A stretch of 64,000 bases of DNA from Kingdonia uniflora (Eukaryota; Streptophyta; Magnoliopsida; Ranunculales; Circaeasteraceae): positions 372,001 to 436,000 of the forward strand of contig JACGCM010000003.1 in assembly GCA_014058105.1 (NCBI GenBank), written 5' to 3'. The notes below the pieces were generated by a model. It was not told where the DNA came from, searched no databases, and was given only the letters and a program-made list of their open reading frames with translations. Every line of letters starts with the position of its first letter. Position 1 is the first letter of the stretch. Both the position numbers and the translations under genes were made by a program. Positions 22,317 through 32,326 of this stretch are shown here, one piece after another.

Positions 22317-24976
22317 ATGTTACAGGAGAATGCTAAATTCAAACCTTATAATGATTGGATAATCAAAATGGAGAATGTCCCCACTCACCGTAACTCCCAC
22401 GCTGGAATCAGTCACAGCAAGCCCAACATCGCCACTGTAACCACCAACGATGATATCGATGTCGATAAAACCACTAGTATGAACCCCTCATGTTCTTACT
22501 CATCCCCAAGCTCAACTCTATCTCCAACAACCCTTTTAATGGATGAAGATATGCTTCAATAACAAAGCAAGCTTCAAAACAACCCCATTAATAACGATTG
22601 TCACACCCCAAAATCCATTTTTTGATAAAAATCATAAAACAAATCCTAAGGCATAACAAGTTGGGCATCCCACGGATAAAACCCCACAGATGTAATATAT
22701 TTCAAAAGAAATTAACTACATCTACTTATACCAAAGCAAAGCAGCGGAAATAACTCAATTATCGAATAAAATATATAATACTCTCAACAAAATATACTAA
22801 TGAGAAAATAGATTACGACAATGAAATCTAAAATAAATATCATAAATACCCTACGACAGCTTAGCAATCCAAAAATAATCCACCAAGCCTCACTAAGCAA
22901 AATCCTACTGTGCTCGACCTCCTGTAAAAATATAGCGCACAGGGCGTCAAGCAAGCACAATTATTACCGATCACTGAACATGACAGACCGATATAACACA
23001 GAAGTACTAGTGTGATATAATATTCTATATATATGTATATATATATATGATGCAATGCTTATTGAGGAGATGAGGTTCAATTATTAATGTTGTTTTTAAG
23101 CGTCGGCGCCAGCCGATATTATAAAGTAGTTATAAAGTATTGTTAGGTGTGGGGGATAGCTAACAGACGATGTACACAGGGTAACTTTTAATTCAGTGGG
23201 ACCACAATCTCGTACCCTTCTATCCTCAGCAGAAGCGTATCCCTTATTGTCGAGCCAGCGATTGGCAGATTCCTTTTTAGTGAGCCAGGAATTAGCGGGG
23301 GAATTACCGGATCAAGGTGGTCAAGGATTTTCAACCTACAGGTCTAAAGCCTGATTTATTTTTACTTTCAAGGATCTAAACCCACGGGATGCTCGCGTAG
23401 CATACAGCCAAGAAGTAACAGGGAAATAATTTAGGGACTTGTAACCTGGGACACTGATAAACAGTTACCACATATTTTATTTAGGGAGTCGAACCCAAGG
23501 ACCCTGACAACATAGCCCTACTGTCATGACTCTAAGTTATCCTATGCATAAATGATTTAAGAGACCGATACTCAATCACAATTAACTATCTGTCCTTATT
23601 CTATAAGCAATGAGACTATATCATATGATTGGCGATCTTATGCTCAACGACATTTCTACCCTCATATACATGAGTGAAGACTCTGTCGATAATATTATAC
23701 TCTGACTATCAATGATCTGTCTACCTCAAGTTATCAAAGGCTATATCAGTAAAGTCCCATAATCGTGGCTAAGTTAAGCCGTATATTATATTTGACATTC
23801 ACAAGATTTAGGCATCATTATATCTCTTAACAACAAATATATATTAGACTTTAAAAATCACGAGGTCTTACCTCCTAATAGAGCGCATATTAGATACACC
23901 AACTCGAATGATCCATATGAACATATCGTAAATTCGAATATTAATATTAAAAGTATCAACTATTCCCTAGTTAGTAATCTCCTAACCTGGAAGAGGTGTT
24001 TGTAAATACTATGCACCAAAGTCAGAACTTATACTACCGGATACTATGGCCTTTAACAGTTGGTAACTTAAAGATTAGAGAGCTTGGCCTAATTCCCTCC
24101 CAAAATTTAGATTGGTGAAGAGGTACTTTTAAATAAAATGTCAAACATTAGCTACTACATTACCACTAACAGTTTGTAAGTAAGGACTAGCTAGTGATGA
24201 GATGTCTTTAAATAATATTACAACCATTAGCAACTACATTACCACCAACAGTTGGTACCCAAAATTCAGATTAGTAAAGAGATGCCTTAAATGATATATC
24301 AACAATAGCTACTACTAGGGGATCACCACTAACATATTATGGTTGTCATCAAGGATTACGACGGTTCTAAATAATGAAGAACGATTTGATGAGAGTAAAA
24401 AATTATAGCTATATCTCGCGATCATACTAATCTAACAAATTAACATAGCATATTTATTCGATTCATACTTAAATTGTATTAATAAATCTATACAATCCGT
24501 GGATGTTAAATGCTCGGTGATAAGATACTTGCCTGGATTAGGGATTTGGTACAAATCGAGGAGTGAAGAATGACTTGCAATGCTCAACAAAATTAACAAC
24601 CAACGCACTCCAAAAATAGGCACATAAGAGAGCTTGAAGGTAAACGAGTATAGGGTAATCACTTCTTACTCTCAGAGTCTCTAATGGCTAAAGATTTTAT
24701 GGAGGAGAAAGAGTGAGGGATGGAGAAGAATTAGGGAGAAATCGGTAGTGGGTTTTGACCAAGTTTCCCCCAATTTTAAAAGCTCAAACACATACTAAGG
24801 TACACCCTAGAGAAAGCTAAGTAAATAGCAACTGTGAACACAAAGGAGAAAAAATAAAATAAAAAACGAGGCGCTACAACGATGATGATTTATTCATGGT
24901 ATTGGAAGAACTCATTGGGCCCATGAGTTTCAGTGACGATTGTTTTGTAGATCAGTTTCTGGCGAATTTCAATTAG
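22317..24976 (+). pseudogene. Unidentified coding fragment split by a solo LTR
   Basis: Plus strand, from an ATG at 22,317. The translation includes ENVPTHRNSHAGISHS and NPSCSYSSPSSTLSPTT, then MDEDMLQ followed by an in-frame TAA at 22,560-22,562. The frame stays open to 22,598, where the 2.28-kb solo LTR begins. After the second copy of the target duplication it continues in the same frame from 24,884 (DDLFMVLEELIG...SFSDDCFVDQFLANFN) to TAG at 24,974-24,976. Ser/Thr-rich then acidic/hydrophobic composition suggests the C-terminal activation region of a transcription factor, but I do not recognise the family. Confidence 0.45.
22599..24878. mobile_element. Large solo LTR, 2.28 kb, TSD ACGAT
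   Basis: Begins TGTCACACCCCAAAATCC and ends GAGGCGCTACA; flanked by ACGAT at 22,594-22,598 and 24,879-24,883. TG...CA ends and a perfect 5-bp duplication fit an LTR. TGTCACACCCC starts are familiar from long LTRs of plant gypsy elements. There is no internal region or coding sequence, so it is a solo LTR left by LTR-LTR recombination. It includes an (AT)n stretch near 23,025-23,048. It is the innermost level of the nest. Confidence 0.88.
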
Positions 24977-26265
24977 TTTTGGAGGAAGTAGAGAAGGAAG
25001 CAAACAGGCAGTGAGAAATGAGAAGGGAGCCCTAGGTTTTATTTTTTAAGTTATGTTTTATTTGAGTTTTAATTTGGATAAATTCGGAATATTATTCGGA
25101 CTAAATCGGATCAGGGGTATTCGGAATAAATTAGATCAGATAGTATTTGGAAAAATTGGGTCGGATTTGTTTGAAAAAATCAGATCGGAAATTTAAGAAT
25201 TTCAGAATTACAGGAGGCTATCCGATTCCGATCTGAATTTTTTTGGAAAAAATCAGAAATCGGAACTGTAAAATAGGGTTCCGAAATCGGAAAAATCGGA
25301 TCAGATTTCAGAAAATATCAAAAGTTTGGACAAAAGTTGCAGCCCTATGTATTAGTCTTCAAACTCGTCACTACAGTGTACGACCCCATTATCCGACCTA
25401 AGAAACTTTAGTTTCAGGCCGATTTTTGTTTTAATTAAAACCTTTCACTTCTTAAATCTGTCAAACATATCCGATTTATTCTTTACAAAGTAGACCCACA
25501 AATTACGAGTAGTGTCATTGATGAAAATAACATAATAACGAGAACTACAAAGAGAAGACTCCTTGGTTGGCCCCCAAGCATCTGTATGATAAAGATCCAG
25601 TTTTTTAGATTTCCTTGACCTTCCAATTTTAGAGAAACCAACTTTCTTTTGTTTTGCAAAAACACATTCTTCACAAAACTTAAGATCAACCTCGTCAAGA
25701 ACTTCTAGCTTTCACTTGGTAACCATCATCTTCATCCCTTTCTCACTCATGTGACCGAGCCGTTTATGCCATGCACTTGTATCAATAGCCTGAGTGGTTA
25801 CACAAATAGTAGAAATTATGCCATACGTTATATACAATGTTCATTGCCCTAAACCCCGAGCTACTACCATAGCTCTCTTTGTGATCACCTTCTAGAAATT
25901 ATCACCAAAGGTCCTTTCATATCCACCATCATCTGCCAAATGGCTAACTGAGATAAAATTACGCCTCAATTTGGGTACAAGTCACACATTCTTCAAAATC
26001 AATGTCACCCCCAAAGATAACTTTAACTTAGCATTTCCATTTCCAGTAATATTGCGCACGCCCTTGTCTGCAAGGAAGAACGCATTGAAGTTGTCTTTAA
26101 TAATATTAGTTAGGAAACCTACGTTTGTAGTAGCATTGAATGCGGTACCTGAATTAATTATCTATGACTCGTTAACATCGTCGCAAGAAATTAACAAAAC
26201 CTCATGATCAGAACTAACCTCCTTAGTGAGATTTATTGTATTTTTCTCCTCATCATGATCTTTCT

Positions 26266-26754
26266 TAAGGGTGAGCAAAAAATTGAGAAAATCTAGAAAC
26301 TGAACAAAACGGTTTAATTTTTGAGGCTTCAGTTTCAGTTCCTGAAAAGAGGAACCGAAATGGTTCGGTTTCTCCATAAGATGAGCTGACATAAGCCGAA
26401 CTGAACCGTGAAAGTATATTATTAGTGAAAAAAGTCTAACTGTATCTCAATCCTTGATCATTCTATAGATTTTTAATATATTTTTGAGTAAAAATATGTA
26501 TGAAAAGACTAAATTTTAATACCGCCAAGTAAATGTCTAACTTAAACAACTATTTTACAAGTTACCATGGGATAAAACTAAGAGGCCAAGCCAAATCAGA
26601 CTATTTTTTCAGTTTCGGTTTCGGTTCCACTTATTTTTTTCAGTTCGAATTCAGTTTAGTTTATAGTGAACCCAGTTCGATTTTGGTTTTAGATTTTAGG
26701 AATTGAAGTTTTCGATTTTGGTTTTATACCAAAACTGACTCATGTTCACCCCTA
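26266..26754. mobile_element. hAT-type MITE, TSD ATCTTTCT
   Basis: 489 bp with ends TAAGGGTGAGCA and (right, reverse complement) TAGGGGTGAACATG; flanked by a perfect 8-bp duplication ATCTTTCT (26,258-26,265 and 26,755-26,762), diagnostic of hAT. The interior repeats GGTTCGGTTT/AACCGAA-type motifs in both orientations. No coding sequence. It interrupts copia gag-protease. Confidence 0.92.
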
Positions 26755-26963
26755 ATCTTTCTTGGGAGCATTACAATCACACTTGAAGTAACCCTTCTTT
26801 CCACAGTTCCAACACGCCCCGGGCAGTTTAGAGTTTCCCCTCGATTATGAACAACCTCTTCCATTCTTTGGCCCCTTTTAAAGGACCTTCATTTCTCCTC
26901 GACGTTCAGCGCACTGCCACTTAAACTCGAAGAGGGTTCTAGATTTTTACACTTAATCTCTTC

Positions 26964-27188
26964 ACTCATAATCAACAAGACTATATTGTCAAACTTGATT
27001 ATTTCCTTCCCCAATGAATTGCTAACCGTAGTAATAAATCCCACCCAACTCTCCGGCATTTTCCCCAATAGTTCTCTTAACTCATAATCACCAAGACTAT
27101 ATTATCAAACTTGATTACTTCCTTCCCCAATGAATTGCTAACCGTAGTAATAAATCCCTCCCAGCTCTCTGGCATTTTCCCCAAAAGA
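26964..27188. repeat. Direct tandem duplication in copia gag, 116-bp period
   Basis: Two adjacent copies beginning ACTCATAATCAACAAGACTA and ACTCATAATCACCAAGACTA and ending near GGCATTTTCCCCAA. They differ at several positions, so the duplication is old. 116 is not a multiple of three, so it shifts the gag frame. Confidence 0.9.
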
Positions 27189-27617
27189 ACCCATACTCTC
27201 ACCTCCTCAATGAAAATGATTTTTATGGATTGTAACTACTTGTAAATAGTATTGAACTCACTAATATGAGCTTGCACACTACCATTTTTCTTTTTCTTTA
27301 AAGTAAACAAATGGTGTAGTAAGTGTACTATATTTGCCCCAGACGGTTCCGAGTACATAAAGGATAATGTCTCCATCAACTTCTTCGCTATCGTAACTTT
27401 GGAGATAATATAAAAAATCTAAGATTATAGCGTCAACCGAACGGTTCTAAGCGCACTGCGATCTAAGTACAGCAACTTTGTAGTATCATGATTTACAGGC
27501 TTCTTCTCAATTCCTCTATCTCAATCTTTCACCCTCCAAAATTTGACCCATTAAACTTTGCGATCTTCAATTTCACTTCATTGGTCATCATTTTTCACCA
27601 CACAACCCCTAAACCAA

Positions 27618-27631
27618 GCATTTTGATACCA
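27618..27631 (-). other. Copia primer-binding site, tRNA-Met type
   Basis: Minus-strand TGGTATCAAAATGC matches the first eight bases of the initiator tRNA-Met primer complement (TGGTATCAGAGC) and lies 27 bp upstream of the gag ATG. It sets the inner border of the 5' LTR. Confidence 0.7.
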
Positions 27632-27632
27632 G

Positions 27633-28330
27633 TTATTGAGAATCGAGGTAGTTAATCTCAATCCTATGCTAATAACAATATGTGAAAGCTGCTAAACAAT
27701 AAAAACAAACAATAAACGAAAAGTAAATCACACGAGAATTCATCCGAATTAGGGAAGTTGAAAACCCTTTCAAATAAAAACCACTCCAGCACTAGCAATC
27801 CGCAAGTTCATCAAATTGGTTACAATCTATCTCTCTCTTTCACAATCTTTCTCAAGCTTCAATAGAACCACTCAAACCCTAACTTTTTCTCTTTAGGATT
27901 AAACTCACATTAAGTTACATGGAAACATTGTAAGTATCCCTAATATACCTCGAAGGACTTTACATGAGTTAGGGCTTGAAGTACGTATCACGAGGCAGGT
28001 CAACAATGTCAAAATAATACCCAAAAAAATATCAAATCGAAACATGTTCAAACATAAATTTCTCTTGTTCGAACATGAAGGTTCTAAATACTTTTTTCAT
28101 CGTGATGCCTCTGGCACAACATGTTCAAATTAGCTTTCTCATGTTTGAACATGAACTTCAGAAAAGTTATATACTCTTTTTAAAACTTTGTCTTCAACCC
28201 TCGTTCGTCCCACGAACTCCAATGAACATCCATAGACACCAATTCGAGATCATTACTCAACAGGATTCCCATTAACCACCACTACACTCTATTTAACTAT
28301 GTGTGACTAAAAATAACTCTCTTAATAATC
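27633..28330 (-). repeat. 5' LTR of the copia element (outer border approximate)
   Basis: Non-coding sequence next to the primer site, inner end AATCTCAATAAC on the minus strand. It contains the imperfect palindromes ACATGTTCAAACAT, CTTGTTCGAACATG, ACATGTTCAAATTA and CATGTTTGAACATG (28,040-28,155). The partner LTR is absent, so the outer border cannot be fixed; it is placed before the MULE-related sequence. Confidence 0.5.
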
Positions 28331-28818
28331 ACAAGATTTGATGTAGTGATTTGGGAGCATTTCTCACGAGTGTCAACTTTTGAATCAATAACAGGGCCAC
28401 TCGCCAGAATTTACCTACCCTGAGCCGAAAGTGTATTTGAGTATATGGCTTACAATCCCATCTATATATCGCAATAACTATATATTGTTCAAACTTCTAA
28501 AATAATAATATCTAATTAATGCAATATCTTAAAATTCAATATGGAAGCCACTACTTGTGCACCCTATTTTTACCTTAGATACACATCCCAACCCAATGAC
28601 AAGTATGCCCTTCCAAGTGTTGAATATTTACAACTTTTCAAATCATCTTTTTACTTCTCCCATACCCCAAGTTAGATTTTTGTTTAGTTAGGTTCTTTAG
28701 TTACTTCATTGTTATAACATTTGCTAGGGTAAGTTAAGATCATCTTCCCTCCATTACTCTACTCTTTCCACCATCATTCTAACATTCTTTCCTAAAACAT
28801 CACATTGGAATACTCTAA
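28331..28818. other. Non-coding stretch upstream of the MULE gene
   Basis: AT-rich, no ORF. It presumably contains the 5' terminal region of the MULE and perhaps the copia LTR border, but I found no matching terminal inverted repeat downstream of 32,326. Confidence 0.3.
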
Positions 28819-31100
28819 ATGGATCATGTTAGTACCAGAGATCATGTTGGCACAGAAGATTAAACTAATTTTGACAGAGAACCTCCCATAACTCCCATCA
28901 ATTTAAAATTCGACGACCTCGATCTTTACGAGGACCTAGACCACAATGGTGTTCCATACATTTATTTCAACTTCCTCAACCCCGAGGTGTCTTGTTTTTC
29001 TATTCTCTATTTGAGGATTGGGACAATTTTGTTGAAAAATATATATCTCTAATACATGTTTGATATTGTAGATGGAGTAAAAGTTCATTTTACCAATGAA
29101 GATGACCACAATTTTAGTAAACTACCACTTGTAGATGTTAATTTACAAAGTCAAGTAGGATCAAAATCACACCCCTTTGAGCCGAATGGAGAAGATATGA
29201 CATTGCAAGTAGTCGAAACAGGGGGTGAAACAGATTTTGTGATATCGACACAAGAGTTAAAACGTTGGTCATGATTTTTAATCCCTTGAACTAGTTTGTA
29301 CATAAGCCTTCAACGCTATTTAGTTTACCTTGACATTATTTTTTTTTCTTTTTTAGGTTAAGGCGGGGCATTTGTCAGCAACCAATGATGAACCCATTAA
29401 AGTTTCTCCATATAGTGTTATACCTAGAGCTGATGATATTGCGGATGCTACCAAATTGTTCACAACAGATATGCATGGTATAGTTTAGTTTAGACTTTGA
29501 AAATGACAGTTGTTTTTAAATGTTGAATGGTGTTTGTTTCATTTTAAAACACGTTCTGAGGTATTGAGTTGGGCAAAGACTGTTGAAAGGAAGGCAAAAA
29601 TGATAGTTGCTATAAGAAAATCGCGTGTGAAGGGATATCCTAGAGTTTACATAAAATATGAGTACGATAGTGCTTATCGTGGAGATAAAACCAAATTTTC
29701 TTTAGACAAGAGATAAATTTCTTCAAAACTTGTTGGGTGTGGGTTCGATATTGGTTTGTTTTACTTTGGTATTCAAAGGTTGTGGCGTGCTATTGTTTGG
29801 CATGGTTGGCATGACCACGTAATTGCGCAAAAACTAGTTGGTCAGCTTACGCAGGACGTCTAACAGAAGCAAAAAAATAATTTAATGATTAGAATAACCA
29901 AGGCAAGTGTGAAACCGAAAGAGATATTGGACACAATTCAACGACAATTTCTGGAAAATGCATCTACGATTAGGTCATTGTACAATGCACGCGCATTATG
30001 GAGAGTTGAAGTCATGGGCGGGAAAACCAAAATGCAATACCTTCTTCAAAATTTGGATGAGGCTAAATACTTTATGAACCACCCAACCAAACATGTGGGT
30101 TCTATTTTTTGGACTCATAGAGAGTCGTTATGTCTAGGAAGTACTTCCCCCTTGTATACATGATAGATTGTACGTAAGACTAACAAATTTGATCGCCCAT
30201 TTCTGGAGATTGTTTGAGTGACCTCCACAGATATGGCGTTCCTCCATAGTGCGTGTTACATGGACAACGAGACTGAAGGAAATTATGAATATGCACTCAA
30301 GAAATTTAGGAATTGTTTCGATGATGGTGAATTACCTAAAGTTATCGTTATTGACTGGGATATGGCTTTGACGAATGCAGTTGGTATCATATTTCCATAA
30401 TTGCATCACATGTTATGGCGTTGGCATATATACATGAATGTGAAGGGGAATGTGAAGAAACAACTGACGAGAAAGGATGACCATAAAGACGCCGGGAAAG
30501 ACTTCAACAGAGCGTTCAAAGCATTGGTTAAAGATTGTGTTACAATTAAAGAATTTACCAGTTCGGTGAAAGAGTTGCAAACCGTTTGGAGGCCAAAATA
30601 TAACGCTTATGTTAATTATGTCTTGGACAATTAGGTTTATCCGTATGGTACGAAGTTTATTTTGGTATACGTTGACCAACACATGCACCTTAGAAACTAT
30701 ACAAGTAACAGGGTGCAGAGTGCACATGTATTGTTGAAACGTGCCCTTCGAGCAAGAAATCTTAGTTATAGTCGAGGTTGGGAGTCGATTAATAGGCTTC
30801 TTTGTTTACAACACACTGCTATATTTATTTCTTTCAAGGAAAGTTTGGGAATGGTGATGCACCACTACCATGATTTTTGGTTCGCTAGTTTGAGGCGGAT
30901 TGCATCTAGGGTTGCACTTGACCTTATTGTATATGAAATCAAGCCCTTAAATCAGTCACTTGGCCCAAATATTACAAAGGTAGAATGTGGCTGTAAACTT
31001 ATAAGGACACACTATCTTCCTTGTGCATGTTTATTGGCGCAGGTTAGGGATGCCATTCATTTTATTCCGGTTGAGTATATACACCCCTATTGGTTTTAAT
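28819..31100 (+). pseudogene. MULE transposase with FAR1-like and SWIM zinc-finger regions
   Basis: Plus strand. An acidic N-terminal part (28,819-29,270) is followed by the DNA-binding-type segment F..RSEVLSWAKTVERKAK (29,530-29,610), a WHGWHDHVIAQKL block (29,800-29,835) and KASVKPKEILDTI (29,900-29,940). The MULE catalytic region follows: MIDCTYKTN-equivalent near 30,160, VIDWDMALTNA near 30,345-30,380, then a HxxxWRWHI block. Near 30,980-31,050 the SWIM motif ECGCKL...LPCACLL is seen. At least four stops or frameshifts (29,714, 30,162, 30,398, 30,634) disable it. The order matches MuDR/MULE family transposases. Confidence 0.85.
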
Positions 31101-32326
31101 TATCTAGCAACCCAAAGGTGGTAATTGAAGCCCATAACGTGGTTGACATCAGACCGGCTTTAGAATTGGTGACATATAAGTAGGATGGTGGTGACTACAT
31201 TGATCGATCTTCTTTGGTTAGGAAGCTTCCAAAGTTGGTTAACCCCGAGTTGACGTCTTTATTGGAGCCTATGACGATTGTGAACTCTAGAGGTAGGAAA
31301 AAGATCCCCCGAAAGGGCAAGAAAACCGCTAACAACAGCAATAAAAGAGATCCATCTCATTAGGAATATCAGCTTGGGACTCAAGAAAGCACAATAAAAG
31401 TGAATCTAGTGTCACCCAATCTGGTTGGAAAAAGAAAGGATGTTCCATAGGTAAAGAAACCCAGGTTAGCTAGAAAGAAAAAAAAAATGAATCTTAAATG
31501 GAAGCAGTTTGAATAGAACTATGATGCGTTGGTTGACGAATGCCCTATTCCCTTTGAAGAATTCCATACTCCCCCGTTGTTGATGAATATGGGGCTTCCA
31601 AGTAAGCTGAACATCGTGAGAAAGAAAATGGATGTAGAGCAACCCTATAACACTTTATCATTTCTGACTCTTTGTGATTATGGTGAACTGATTGAACGTT
31701 TTTCATGTTATACACAGGAAAGTATAATCTACAGTGCTATGAATAATGCCCCTGATGGGAACTGTGGTTTTCGATCGGCGGTGGTGATCCTTTACAGCAA
31801 TGAGAACATATGGCATGATGTTCGTAGGATAATGACGAAGGAGTTGAATAACCACAAAGATTTTTACACGGAATTGTTTGGGGAACGACATATTCTAACG
31901 TGGAATTCAGACTTAATTAATTGGTATAACCAATCCACAAGTGCACCTCCAACTAAATTGTTCGTGATGCTAGATATGTTATTTTTAGTTACGACGGTGT
32001 GGCATAGGCTTATTATTATGCCAACTGACAAAGACGGTCCTAACATTGTAGATATAACATTCATACATTTGCATGCAAATATTGAGGCTCTCCCGGTCGA
32101 GGCTGGGATTGGTTATATCGGCAGAGATCATTTTGTTATTCTTGAAACTGTGCAAAATTATCCTTTATCGTCGTATCGGACCATCCAACTGTTATTCAAT
32201 CTGCATGAACAAACAACATCTCTTAAGGAGATAATCAAGTCTAGTGTATACACACTATCTCCTTCAGACAGATTTGCTCCTGCCACAGTACTTTGCAGGA
32301 ATGTAGGCTCATGTCTCTCAGAATAG
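31100..32326 (+). pseudogene. OTU-type cysteine protease domain of the MULE
   Basis: Continues in the same direction after the SWIM motif: a basic Lys-rich linker (31,260-31,500), then a 265-codon open frame (31,529-32,326). Residues 76-82 read PDGNCGF, the OTU active-site loop with catalytic Cys79 (codon at 31,763). Residues 199-204 read RDHFVI, placing the catalytic His201 at codon 32,129. OTU enzymes are deubiquitinases that act in the cell; here the domain probably belonged to the transposase polyprotein. This segment is the best-preserved part of the element. A few stops lie in the linker (31,182, 31,363, 31,449), so the fusion is no longer continuous. Confidence 0.75.

Larger units (their letters stand above)
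20614..25347. mobile_element. hAT-like DNA transposon carrying host gene fragments
   Basis: Ends are TAGGCCTATTTTCGAATC (left) and, as reverse complement of the right, TAGGGCTGCAACTTTTG. An 8-bp duplication TGTATTAG flanks it (20,606-20,613 and 25,348-25,355). The terminal 300 bp on each side are rich in CGGATC/AAATCGGATC motifs in inverted orientation, a pattern common in plant hAT elements. No transposase is visible. The interior contains an R2R3-MYB exon on the minus strand and a plus-strand coding fragment split by a solo LTR. It lies 15 bp from the target duplication of the neighbouring gypsy insertion, within the copia integrase. Confidence 0.75.
25356..27591 (-). pseudogene. Copia gag, protease and first part of integrase
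   Basis: Minus strand from an ATG at 27,591 (MMTNEVKLKIAKFNGSNFGG, the gag opening), many broken frames, then a zinc knuckle CWNCGKKGYFKCDC near 26,770-26,810 (Tyr replaces the His). The protease region follows with SGTAFNATTNVGFLTN (26,095-26,150; the D-S-G Asp is Asn) and then LKNVCLVPKLRRNFIS. The pre-integrase region FCEECVFAKQKKVGFSKIG and the first integrase Asp block (YHTDAWGPTKES, 25,560-25,620) follow, then SDNGVVHCSDEFED at 25,360-25,400. Two 116-bp direct copies lie in gag. A hAT-type MITE interrupts it at 26,266. Confidence 0.85.
11940..28330 (-). mobile_element. Ty1/copia element split by multiple nested insertions
   Basis: A single minus-strand copia element can be followed from its primer site (27,618-27,631) through gag, protease and the first part of integrase (27,591-25,356). 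It then continues across a 10.5-kb block of later insertions to the rest of integrase, RT and RNase H (14,834-11,940). The integrase reading resumes at the same region on both sides of the block, which shows one original element. The 3' LTR is missing: the sequence ends at the LTR of the truncated gypsy element. Insertions at 12,693-13,107, 14,192-14,594, 14,840-20,593, 20,614-25,347 and 26,266-26,754 are younger than the copia copy. The right border near 28,330 is approximate. Confidence 0.85.

Noticed and set aside
30413..30727. Minus-strand 104-codon ORF in the MULE
   Set aside because: Opposite strand of recognisable transposase sequence; no family features.
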